Source: Verrucomicrobiota bacterium (GTDB lineage Bacteria > Verrucomicrobiota > Verrucomicrobiia > Chthoniobacterales > UBA10450). Taken from it: DNA of 15,654 nt. The stretch covers positions 2,441 through 18,094 of the forward strand of contig QHPN01000135.1 of the NCBI GenBank assembly GCA_003219115.1, read 5' to 3'. The stretch's first letter is position 1. Every line of letters starts with the position of its first letter. Positions 7,559 through 13,976 of this stretch are shown piece by piece. The position numbers and the translations under genes were made by a program. The notes under the pieces were generated by a model. The model saw only the letters and a list, made by a program, of their open reading frames with translations, was not told the origin of the DNA and made no database searches.

Positions 7559-7774
7559 ATGAACACCGAAAAAGCTCTTGAGTTGGAAGGAACGATCATG
7601 TCGGTCCTTCCCGGCACCATGTTCCGGGTCGCTCTGGCCAACGAGCATCTTGTCCTGGCGCACATTTCCGGAAAAATGCGCAAACGATTTATTCGACTTA
7701 CCATTGGCGATCGCGTCAAACTCCAGATGTCGCCGTACGACGTTGACAAGGCGCGCATCGTCTACCGCCTCTAA
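7559..7774 (+). CDS. infA: Translation initiation factor IF-1
   Basis: A 71-residue protein of the usual IF-1 length, an OB-fold that binds the ribosomal A site during initiation. Diagnostic stretches are LELEGTIMSVLPGTMFRVAL, LAHISGKMRKRFIRLTIGDRVK and SPYDVDKARIVYR. The ATG at 7559 is chosen because it gives the standard N-terminus; the frame stays open upstream to TTG 7511, but that adds residues unlike the family and encoded by a hairpin. The gene lies outside any ribosomal-protein operon, between an RRM gene and a small CPxC gene, which suggests an accessory or specially regulated copy. Only four bases separate its stop from the next ATG, so translational coupling is likely. Confidence 0.95.
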   Translation: MNTEKALELEGTIMSVLPGTMFRVALANEHLVLAHISGKMRKRFIRLTIGDRVKLQMSPYDVDKARIVYRL

Positions 7775-7778
7775 GAAA

Positions 7779-8000
7779 ATGAAATTTTTTGGAACACCCG
7801 TGCCACGAAAAGTAAAGACCGGTCCCGTAATTAAGCGACTACTGGTTCGCTGCCCCTCGACTGCGAAACTGGCAGTGACCGGTCAGACCATCGACGAACA
7901 ACTTTGGGCTGGAGCCAAAGTGAAAACGCCCAAGTTCATCTGCCCTCATTGCCAGCAAGTTCATAGCTGGACAAAAAAAGACGTTGTCCTGGCGCGCTGA
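7779..8000 (+). CDS. Small CPxC metal-binding-like protein, unknown function
   Basis: A 73-residue basic protein with Cys25 (VRCPSTAK), Cys55 and Cys58 (FICPHCQQ) and His62 (VHSW). The pattern RCP-T-K...TG...CPHC...HSW resembles short uncharacterised proteins of alphaproteobacteria (from memory) with a first CP(x)TG motif and a second CPxC...HxW motif, likely a zinc-ribbon-like site. With only three Cys, His62 may be the fourth ligand. Its ATG follows the infA stop by four bases (TAAGAAAATG), so the two are almost certainly co-transcribed. That context suggests a link with translation or RNA, which is inference only. There is no signal peptide or membrane segment. Confidence 0.75.
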   Translation: MKFFGTPVPRKVKTGPVIKRLLVRCPSTAKLAVTGQTIDEQLWAGAKVKTPKFICPHCQQVHSWTKKDVVLAR

Positions 8001-8040
8001 TTGCGGGTAGTAAGGTCCGAGCCGGACTGGCAAGCGCATC

Positions 8041-8934
8041 ATGTTTTCCCGCATTCCATTTCATCGCCTTAATCGGACGACTAGCTCGTTCCTTATCGGA
8101 ACTTTCGTCCTCAGTATCACCGCGGTCCCGATCTACCTGTGGAACTTCGGCATCGATTGGTACCAAGTAACTTTGTTTCTTGTCCTGCTTACCGCCACCG
8201 GCTTTAGCATTACCCTTGGCTATCACCGGTTATTTTCCCACCTCGCCTTTCGGGCCCGGCTACCGATAAAACTTTTCGTCCTCATTTTCGGCCCGGCCGC
8301 CTTCGAAAATTCGGTGTTGATGTGGGCGAGCGAACATCGGCGCCATCATAAGCACGTCGATCACGAGGAGGACCCCTACGACATCACCAAAGGATTTTTC
8401 TATGCCCACATCGGGTGGCTCCTCTTTAAGCTCCTGCCCCAGCCGCCGTTCGATAACGTGGGCGATCTGAAAAAGGACCGGCTGGTGATGTGGCAACATC
8501 GTCACATCCATACTATCGCGGTTCTGGTTGGTCTCGCCCTGCCCACCGTGCTGGGCGCTGCCTGGAATGGCTGGATTGGCGCACTCGGAGGTTTTCTCAT
8601 CAGTGGCGTCGCCAAGGTAGTGGTGTGTCAGCACTGCACTTTTTTCATCAACTCGGCCTGCCACACGATTGGCAGCCAACCTTACTCTACCAGATGCAGC
8701 GCGCGCGATTCACTGCTGATGGCATTGCTCACCTTCGGCGAGGGTTATCATAACTATCACCACGAATTTCAACACGACTATCGCAACGGGGTAAAATCTT
8801 GGCAGTGGGACCCGACGAAATGGATCATCTGGGTGCTCTCCTGGATTGGACTGACGGGCGACCTCAGGCGAGCGGCAAACGACCGGATTGAAGAGGCGCA
8901 AGCGCAAGTCCGCCTCGCCGGCGCGTTGCACTAA
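8041..8934 (+). CDS. Fatty acyl-CoA / acyl-lipid desaturase (delta-9 type)
   Basis: A 297-residue membrane di-iron desaturase that puts a double bond into saturated fatty acyl chains and so sets membrane fluidity. The three histidine boxes are present and correctly spaced: HRLFSH (62-67), HRRHH (99-103) and HNYHH (237-241); QHCTFFINSACH (197-208) is the usual additional region. Hydrophobic segments lie near 18-60, 77-95 and 157-195. Length and order match short bacterial stearoyl-CoA desaturase-like proteins without a cytochrome b5 domain, so an external electron donor is needed. It lies 40 bases after the CPxC gene on the same strand, with a small hairpin (8015-8027) between and no Shine-Dalgarno sequence. 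Acyl-CoA versus acyl-lipid substrate cannot be told. Confidence 0.95.
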   Translation: MFSRIPFHRLNRTTSSFLIGTFVLSITAVPIYLWNFGIDWYQVTLFLVLLTATGFSITLGYHRLFSHLAFRARLPIKLFVLIFGPAAFENSVLMWASEHRRHHKHVDHEEDPYDITKGFFYAHIGWLLFKLLPQPPFDNVGDLKKDRLVMWQHRHIHTIAVLVGLALPTVLGAAWNGWIGALGGFLISGVAKVVVCQHCTFFINSACHTIGSQPYSTRCSARDSLLMALLTFGEGYHNYHHEFQHDYRNGVKSWQWDPTKWIIWVLSWIGLTGDLRRAANDRIEEAQAQVRLAGALH

Positions 8935-8941
8935 GTCCCGG

Positions 8942-9163
8942 CTAACGGGCCGTGGTCTCTTTTTGCGGATGCGTTACCCGTTTATCCCGCGCCGGACGCA
9001 TTTCCACCGGGGGCCCGTGATTGCATGAATCACACCAGTGGCGGGAAGACGTTTTAAGCCGCTTTCTTTGCCCGCATTCATCGCAAACGAAGATCTCCGT
9101 CTTGATGGTTGGTCGAATCACGTTAGTTGGACGGTTTTCAGTTCCGGTAACGCAGGATAGCAT
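8942..9163 (-). CDS. Zinc-ribbon mini-protein, unknown function
   Basis: A 73-residue protein with a CxxC-x13-CxxC ribbon: Cys27/Cys30 in FVCDECGQRKRL and Cys44/Cys47 in HWCDSCNHGPPVEM, with basic residues between the knuckles. Such ribbons bind zinc and often nucleic acid. The paired knuckles in an otherwise simple frame argue that it is real, although no family was recognised. It converges on the desaturase gene, the stops lying seven bases apart. Its first half overlaps any start of the downstream kinase placed upstream of 9164, which is one reason to start the kinase later. The upstream region has no clear ribosome site, and a shorter start is not available as ATG before the ribbon. Confidence 0.6.
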   Translation of the reverse strand: MLSCVTGTENRPTNVIRPTIKTEIFVCDECGQRKRLKTSSRHWCDSCNHGPPVEMRPARDKRVTHPQKETTAR

Positions 9164-9257
9164 TGTTTCGAGGTTTCGCTACCCGCTGATAAAACAGGTC
9201 TTTGAATTCGGACAAAAGGTTCACTTTCATCAAGGCGGACCGCGGTTTAGCACGAAA

Positions 9258-10634
9258 TTGGCTCCCTTTGTCCTTCGAACCTGTTCAGATTCGTTGAAAG
9301 CACCGATCACTCAGATCGCGCCGGTGGCGGCTAGTCGTCTCACGGGCGCAATCGCCACTACCGTTCTCACCGGATGGATTCTGCAGATCGATCTGCTCAA
9401 GAACTTCGCGCCGGGCCTGATCGCGATGAATCCAATTACCGCCAGCGGTTTGATTGCGGCAAGCGTCGCCTTGTTTCTGCGACAGGCTCCGGGAGCCAGC
9501 AAGAAGCGCACGATTTTGGGGCAGGCCCTGGCCGCCGGGACCATCGTCATAGGAGGATGCTTTCTCCTGCTCTCTCGCCGCGATCCAGTCGCTGCCAAAT
9601 GGCTGACACTGCCACCTCTCTCCGATGGCTCTTTAGTCGAAGCCAACGGTGCAAGAATTTCCCTGAGCCTGGTTTTGATCGGCGCCTCACTTCTGGCTCT
9701 CAATTACAAAACCGCCCGCGGATTTCGACCGGGCGAACTCGCCTGTGCCGTCACCGCCGTCATCGCGATTCTTTCCCTGGTGGCCTATGCTCACTATCTC
9801 ATCGGCTTTTATACCACTGCCACATACATACCGGCTTCCCTTCTGACTTCAGTTTGCTTTTTCCTCCTCGCCACCGGGATTCTCCTCGCCCGCGCCGACC
9901 GCGGAACGCTCGCGATCATCGTCAGCGAAACGGCAGCTGGGATGCTGGCACGACGGCTTATTCCGCTTGCCATCCTTCTTCCGATATTAATCGGTGCCAT
10001 CCGCCAGGGTGTAGAAAGAGCGGGGCTGTATGATCCGATCTTTGGCGCAGCTCATTCTGCCACGACATTCATGGTCCTGTTTTTCGCAGCGATCTGGTGG
10101 ACGACGAGAATGGTCTTTCACATCGACAGCGATCGCATTTTTGCGGAACGGGAACGGCAGAAGCAGGAACAACAGGTTCACCAACTCAACATTGAAAAAA
10201 TGGCGGCCGAAAAAGCGAATAAAGCCAAAGATGATTTTCTCGCCGTCCTCAGTCACGAGCTACGAACGCCGCTGACCCCGGCGCTGGCGGCTGCAAGCTA
10301 CTTAGCGGAACACGAAGATCTGTCGCCCCAACTTCGCGAAGAAGTCGCTGCTATCCGCACCAGCGTTCGACTGGAGGCGCGCCTGATTGACGATCTGCTT
10401 GATCTGACCCGCATTAATCGCGGAAAAATCGAGCTCCACCTCGAAGTGGTCGATGTCCACAACCTTCTGCGGAACAGTCTTGAAATCGCGCGTGACAACA
10501 TCCTCGCGAAACAGTTGGATTTGGTAGTGAACTTTGGCGCGGACCGGCATCACGTCTGGGCCGATGCCATCCGACTTCAGCAGGTTTTTTGGAACCTGCT
10601 CAACAATGCGGTCAAGTTCAGTAAGGAGACGTAA
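9258..10634 (+). CDS. Membrane-anchored histidine kinase, N-terminal part before a frame change
   Basis: About seven or eight hydrophobic helices (roughly 9340-10120) with no recognised extracellular sensor domain, then a helical linker, HisKA with phospho-acceptor His in SHELRTPLTP (His codon 10254-10256), and the start of HATPase_c with the N box NLLNNAVKF (Asn codon 10605-10607). The frame then stops at TAA 10632-10634, before the G1 and G2 boxes, so this product alone cannot bind ATP normally. The missing part continues in the +1 frame to 11340. The start is uncertain: TTG 9258 and TTG 9294 both precede the first helix, while ATG 9108 or ATG 9021 would overlap the zinc-ribbon gene on the other strand. 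The HisKA region closely resembles that of the kinase at 4477-6042. Confidence 0.82.
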   Translation: MAPFVLRTCSDSLKAPITQIAPVAASRLTGAIATTVLTGWILQIDLLKNFAPGLIAMNPITASGLIAASVALFLRQAPGASKKRTILGQALAAGTIVIGGCFLLLSRRDPVAAKWLTLPPLSDGSLVEANGARISLSLVLIGASLLALNYKTARGFRPGELACAVTAVIAILSLVAYAHYLIGFYTTATYIPASLLTSVCFFLLATGILLARADRGTLAIIVSETAAGMLARRLIPLAILLPILIGAIRQGVERAGLYDPIFGAAHSATTFMVLFFAAIWWTTRMVFHIDSDRIFAERERQKQEQQVHQLNIEKMAAEKANKAKDDFLAVLSHELRTPLTPALAAASYLAEHEDLSPQLREEVAAIRTSVRLEARLIDDLLDLTRINRGKIELHLEVVDVHNLLRNSLEIARDNILAKQLDLVVNFGADRHHVWADAIRLQQVFWNLLNNAVKFSKET

Positions 10635-10635
10635 G
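10621..10635 (+). other. Frame-change site with Shine-Dalgarno-like TAAGGAG before TAA
   Basis: Reading frame AGT AAG GAG ACG TAA; skipping the T gives ACG AAG AAG AGC GGC, which restores the kinase. TAAGGAG (10622-10628) is a perfect anti-Shine-Dalgarno complement, three bases before the stop. This recalls the prfB +1 site, but the spacing is shorter and ACG/CGT is a poor slippery pair. Sequencing error or a true insertion are simpler readings. Confidence 0.5.
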
Positions 10636-10653
10636 AAGAGCGGCCGCATCACC

Positions 10654-11340
10654 ATGCGCACCGCCAACGAAGACGGACGTTTTCTCTTTCAGATTACCGA
10701 CACCGGAGTGGGCATTGGACCAGAGCAACACGATCGAATTTTCCACGCGTTCGAACAGGGCGAACGCACGATCAGCCGGAAATTTGGGGGACTCGGACTG
10801 GGCTTAACAATTTCAAAGCGACTGCTAGAGCTGCAAGGAGGAACGATCAGCGTTCACAGCGAGGGCCTGAATCGGGGAGCCTCCTTCAAACTTAGTCTCG
10901 CCACCGTCGACAGCCCGAAAGTCACACCAGTCTCGCATTCGATCACAGATCAGGGCCCCGCCCGGAGCTTGCAGTTGCTCGTGGTCGACGATCATCCCCA
11001 GACCTTACGCGTTCTCGCTTCGCTTCTGCGAAAGCAGGGCCACAAAGTTCTGACTGCCGAATGTGTCCAGACCGCGATCAAACTTCTTGAGGACGAGCAT
11101 TTTGACGGATTGATTAGCGACATCGGACTGCCCGATGGCAATGGTTGTGACGTCATGCGCGCCGCCAAAGCGCGGCAATCGTTAGTGGGTATCGCGTTGA
11201 GTGGTTTTGGTATGGAGGAGGATGTCCGGCGCAGTATGGACGCCGGTTTCGATCATCACCTGACTAAACCGATCGATTTTCAGGAACTGGAGAGATTTGT
11301 GGGGGCAATGGCCTCGAGAACGGATCATTCCGCGCTCTAA
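10654..11340 (+). CDS. Remainder of the same hybrid kinase: ATPase lid region plus receiver
   Basis: The frame contains, after RITMRTANEDGRFLFQI, the G1 box DTGVGI, the F box FEQG, the G2 box FGGLGLGLTISK, and then a receiver domain with acidic Asp112/Asp113 (VVDDH), phospho-acceptor Asp156 (SDIGLPDGNG) and Lys205 (HLTKPID), numbering from ATG 10654. Coding similarity continues upstream to 10635 (KKSGRITMRT), so the two parts join seamlessly if one base, the T at 10632, is skipped. The ATG at 10654 is the first usable in-frame start but lacks a good ribosome site. As a separate protein it would be an incomplete ATPase domain with a receiver. The ending SGFGMEED..RS.DAGFDHHLTKPID is nearly the same as in the 4477-6042 kinase, so the two are paralogues. 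Confidence 0.82.
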   Translation: MRTANEDGRFLFQITDTGVGIGPEQHDRIFHAFEQGERTISRKFGGLGLGLTISKRLLELQGGTISVHSEGLNRGASFKLSLATVDSPKVTPVSHSITDQGPARSLQLLVVDDHPQTLRVLASLLRKQGHKVLTAECVQTAIKLLEDEHFDGLISDIGLPDGNGCDVMRAAKARQSLVGIALSGFGMEEDVRRSMDAGFDHHLTKPIDFQELERFVGAMASRTDHSAL

Positions 11341-11403
11341 GAACCAAATTGGCTCCGCAGAGCGTCGCCCGACCAGTGAAATTTTCGCGGGACGCATTGG
11401 TGG

Positions 11404-11422
11404 GGCGAGACTCTGTCGAGCC
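11404..11422 (+). repeat. Short hairpin with tandem GA/GA mismatch, copy 2
   Basis: Structure GGC-GA-GAC-TCT-GTC-GA-GCC in the 109-base spacer between two convergent genes. Compared with copy 1 at 3771-3788 the inner helix differs (GAC/GTC for GC/GC) yet still pairs, while the outer GGC/GCC and opposed GA steps are unchanged. No T-run follows, so it is not a typical terminator. Confidence 0.45.
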
Positions 11423-11449
11423 ACGGCGCATCCGAGTCGCCTGTTCTTT

Positions 11450-11830
11450 TTAGCTATTCGCTGGTTCATCGGCCCGGTACGGCGGCACCTGCCCGCGTTT
11501 GATCGCCGCCTTGGCTTCCGCCACGGTTAGGAAAATCGCCAGCACCTTTTCAAACTGGACCACATCAAAGATGGCTTTCAGATTCGCATTAATCCCGGCC
11601 AGACTAAAAATTCCGCCGTGCGCGCCCGCATCGCGATGATATTCGATCAACGTCGCCAGTCCGGTTGAATCAATGAAATCTACCGCACTCAGGTCCACGA
11701 TCAACGCCGGGCAACGTTCATTCAGTTTTGATTGAAAGAGCGAGCGCAAAGTCGGCGCATAATGCAAATCAATCGCGCCAGACAGCGCAAATATGATCAC
11801 GCCATCTTCGTGCCTCTCCTTTAGTCGCAT
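11450..11830 (-). CDS. STAS-domain protein, anti-anti-sigma factor-like
   Basis: A 126-residue protein with one STAS domain at about 3-108: GVIIFALSGAIDLHYAPTLR, then PALIVDLSAVDFIDSTGLATL, the signature region in which Ser55 of DSTG is the expected phosphorylation site. In SpoIIAA/RsbV proteins the unphosphorylated form binds an anti-sigma kinase and frees a sigma factor. No SpoIIAB/RsbW kinase, PP2C phosphatase or sigma gene is in the window, so its partner is elsewhere. The C-terminal tail (about 110-126, RGQVPPYRADEPANS) is short and polar. It converges on the hybrid kinase gene. The ATG has no clear Shine-Dalgarno sequence. The RsbRD-like domain at 6024-6935 is a possible functional relative, though far away. 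Confidence 0.9.
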   Translation of the reverse strand: MRLKERHEDGVIIFALSGAIDLHYAPTLRSLFQSKLNERCPALIVDLSAVDFIDSTGLATLIEYHRDAGAHGGIFSLAGINANLKAIFDVVQFEKVLAIFLTVAEAKAAIKRGQVPPYRADEPANS

Positions 11831-11913
11831 CGACCCATATAAATGGACGCGCTTGCGCTAAGTGTCGAGTTTCTCCTCATCGCCAGCGCAGGAAATTGAG
11901 ACAAACCGCCCAA

Positions 11914-11944
11914 CATTACAAAAGATTCATTACAAAACTGTAAT
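11914..11944 (+). promoter_or_regulatory. Probable promoter/operator with CATTACAAAA direct repeats
   Basis: CATTACAAAA occurs twice, at 11914-11923 and 11928-11937, and the second copy is part of the perfect palindrome ATTACA-AAAC-TGTAAT (11929-11944), followed by a T-run. TGTAAT (11939-11944) could be a -10 box, with TTACAA (11916-11921) as a weak -35 at 17-base spacing, giving a leader of roughly 35 bases before ATG 11985. The repeat and palindrome could instead bind a regulator. Confidence 0.4.
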
Positions 11945-11984
11945 TTTTTCTTGCCATGCCCTTTCTCTTTCCTTAAAGGGCGAC

Positions 11985-12932
11985 ATGCAAATCGATTTTT
12001 CCCTCGCTAAGCGGTTGCTTTTACCGGCCTTATCGCTCGCCCTCTTTGGCTATCTTACCCCTTTGGCCAGTGCGCAGACCGTAGAACAGGTCGTCGTTAC
12101 CGGCGGCGACGATGTCACCAGCGCTTATGGCGCTCCCGGTGGCTTGTCACGTTCACGCTTCGCCCCTCTCACCACCGCTTATGTCCTCCCACCGTGGGCG
12201 TTTTATTTCGGGGAAATCTACGAGGGTAATGCGTTCCGTCACGGCTTTCCCGACCACACTTTCACCCAGGAAGTGGAGATGGGTTTGCCCTACCGGTTTG
12301 GGGTCGCGGCCGAAGCAGAACTGGAACGGTTCAATGGCGGCGGCGGGTTTCAAACGGTGAGCCTCGAAGGCCGTTATGCTCTCGCTGATTGGAACAAGAT
12401 TCCACTGAACCCGACTCTATTCGCCGAGTACAAGTTTGGCGTGGGCACCATTCGCCACGAAGAAGGCCCGCCACCGCCCCCAGGAGAAGAAGAAGAAGAG
12501 AGCGGTCCGCCCAAAGTGCCGGATGCATATGAGTTTCGTCTCCTGCTGGCGCAGGACTTCGGCGAACGCGTCGAGTGGGCGATGAATTGGTTTTTCGAAA
12601 AGGAAAATACCGGAGATCGCGGCCGGGAATGGGGATTCGCCCAGAGTGCCAGTATACCAATTCTGTTGCCGCATGAGCAACTGAAAGTAGGCGTCGAAAT
12701 GGAATACAAAAATTTCACCGTCAAAGATACGCGGGGCAATCCGATGCATAGTTTTGTCATTGGACCAAGCGCGGCCTTTCGTCCGTCGAAAAATACCCGC
12801 TTTGATGTTTCAACACTGTTTGGGTGCACAGATGATTCCCCCGCCGTGCAGGTCTTCGCTGTTTTCTCGTTTCTGCTTGGCCCAGGGCAGGAGCAGGGCG
12901 CGGAAGCTCCGGTTTCGACGCGAAATCGCTAG
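11985..12932 (+). CDS. Secreted beta-rich protein, probable outer-membrane barrel
   Basis: A 315-residue protein with a clear signal peptide: basic start, hydrophobic LLLPALSLALFGYL, and likely cleavage after ASA at residue 30, giving QTVEQ. The mature part alternates hydrophobic and polar residues with many aromatic girdle-like positions (AYVLPPWAFYFGEIYEG, LNPTLFAEYKFGVG, YEFRLLLAQDFG, LKVGVEMEYKNF) and ends in a strand-like VQVFAVFSFLLGP, consistent with an outer-membrane beta-barrel. An unusual low-complexity segment (about 159-180, five Pro then six Glu within 16 residues) fits a long exposed loop. The ATG at 11985 has AAAGGG about five bases upstream and starts right at the signal peptide; the frame is open further upstream, but that part is not protein-like. 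Function and ligand are unknown. Confidence 0.8.
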   Translation: MQIDFSLAKRLLLPALSLALFGYLTPLASAQTVEQVVVTGGDDVTSAYGAPGGLSRSRFAPLTTAYVLPPWAFYFGEIYEGNAFRHGFPDHTFTQEVEMGLPYRFGVAAEAELERFNGGGGFQTVSLEGRYALADWNKIPLNPTLFAEYKFGVGTIRHEEGPPPPPGEEEEESGPPKVPDAYEFRLLLAQDFGERVEWAMNWFFEKENTGDRGREWGFAQSASIPILLPHEQLKVGVEMEYKNFTVKDTRGNPMHSFVIGPSAAFRPSKNTRFDVSTLFGCTDDSPAVQVFAVFSFLLGPGQEQGAEAPVSTRNR

Positions 12933-12979
12933 ACGAATTTCCTATTTGAAAAAATAAACTCGATTCCAGACTTAAAATC

Positions 12980-13737
12980 ATGAAGCAGCTGACCTTAACC
13001 TTGATGATCGTCTCCGCCTGTCTTGGACTGGCCCATGCCGGGCCGGCATACTCAAAGAAATGAAAGAGGTCGCGTCCGCGCCCTGCCCACAATGGTACGC
13101 CGATAACGAATGGAACGTTAGCCTTTGGGGCACCTATGCTGCGACTGGCACCGAGTTCGCCCCTAATCCCAGCTTGGCCGATATCGTCCAAAGCACGACA
13201 GAGGGCCACACCGTTTACGGAACTTTTGACAAGTATCTTGGAGGCGATCACGCCTGGGGCGGCGGTATCGATCTCAGGTATTTTTTCCGCCGTTACTTCG
13301 GAATCGGTGTAGAAGGATTTGTCCTAAACGCGCACCGCGGCGCCGGGTTTGAGCTTGAGCGCGGTGGCGGGCCCGGTGCCGGCGTCCACGACAGAACGAG
13401 CGATCAGCGCGCAGTTGGAGAAGTTTTAGGAACCTTTACTCTTCGCTATCCCATTCCGTGCTCTCGTTTTTCACCCTATACGTGGGCTGGCGGCGGGATT
13501 ATTTTTGGTGGCGGTGAACGGGATGAAATCGTGCTGGATGGATTCGCCCCGGAGGGACCGCTTTATCATACCGCTCACCACGGCACCACGACCGAACCGG
13601 TCGGCCAGTTTGGTGGTGGGCTCGAATTCCGCATTACCCCGCATATTGGCTGGACGAACGATTTCAGCTGGAACGTTATCGACGGACCGCAGAACAACTT
13701 CGGAATGGTCCGAACCGGCCTAACATTCGCGTTCTAA
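12980..13737 (+). CDS. Outer-membrane opacity/OmpA-like barrel with -1 frame change after the signal peptide
   Basis: The ATG at 12980 starts a 27-residue frame with a typical signal peptide (MKQLTLTLMIVSACLGLAHA, cleavage after AHA) that ends GPAYSKK and stops at TGA 13061. The barrel continues in the -1 frame from AAA GAA ATG (13054 on): KEMKEVASAPCPQWYADNEWNVSLWGTYA, later DLRYFFRRYFGIGVEGF, GTFTLRYPIP, SPYTWAGGGIIFGGG, GLEFRITPHIGWTNDFSW, and the ending VRTGLTFAF with terminal Phe, the usual barrel-assembly signal. One extra A in the run at 13054-13056 would give a single 250-odd residue precursor (AYS-KEMKEV). Without it, translation from ATG 13060 yields a barrel with no export signal. 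It lies 47 bases after the preceding barrel gene. Porin or adhesin roles are both possible. Confidence 0.8.
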
Positions 13738-13976
13738 GAAAATCGAAAGCGGATCTATCCAAGCTAGTGTAACGCGTCGTAAATGACCTTGCAGCGCCAC
13801 AAGGTGCATCGAGCAGGCCTACCGCCAGTCCGGCTCGGAGCTCGATGCAAGATATAAGCGGCGTAGCCGGCTAAATTGCCATCGCTCGGCAGGAGGGCCG
13901 ATCCACCTGCACTCCAATGTGGGGTCGCACCGCAAGCAAGGCAGAGTGGCGTATCGGCCTCGTCAGCGCTGTCGTC
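13738..13976. other. Spacer with dispersed-repeat remnants
   Basis: A 239-base spacer. It holds a perfect 10-bp inverted repeat TGCATCGAGC / GCTCGATGCA (13805-13814 and 13840-13849) with 25 bases between, an imperfect AGCGGC-GTA-GCCGGCT palindrome near 13857-13872, and GGCCGATCCACC (13896-13907), the exact reverse complement of 4417-4428. No gene or clear promoter was seen. Confidence 0.55.
13805..13849. repeat. 10-bp inverted repeat, arms related to the 4362 hairpin
   Basis: Arms TGCATCGAGC and GCTCGATGCA match perfectly and enclose 25 bases. The left arm shares CATCGAGCA with the 4361-4369 hairpin. It starts 68 bases past the barrel stop and lacks a following T-run. Confidence 0.5.

Noticed and set aside
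8015..8027. GTCCG-AGC-CGGAC hairpin before the desaturase as a regulatory element
   Set aside because: A five-pair stem of this kind is expected often by chance in GC-rich DNA; mentioned only in the gene entry.
8931..8964. Terminator CCCG-GCTAA-CGGG followed by TTTTT after the desaturase
   Set aside because: The stem is only four base pairs and the T-run is eight or more bases away; too weak to annotate.
9021..9257. N-terminal extension of the membrane kinase from ATG 9021 or ATG 9108
   Set aside because: It overlaps the zinc-ribbon gene on the opposite strand and the extra residues show no membrane or domain pattern, so a later TTG start is preferred. It cannot be fully excluded.
12081..12105. 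VEQVVVTG resembling the TonB-box/plug start of TonB-dependent receptors
   Set aside because: The protein is only 315 residues with no plug domain or receptor-size barrel, so the match is probably chance.
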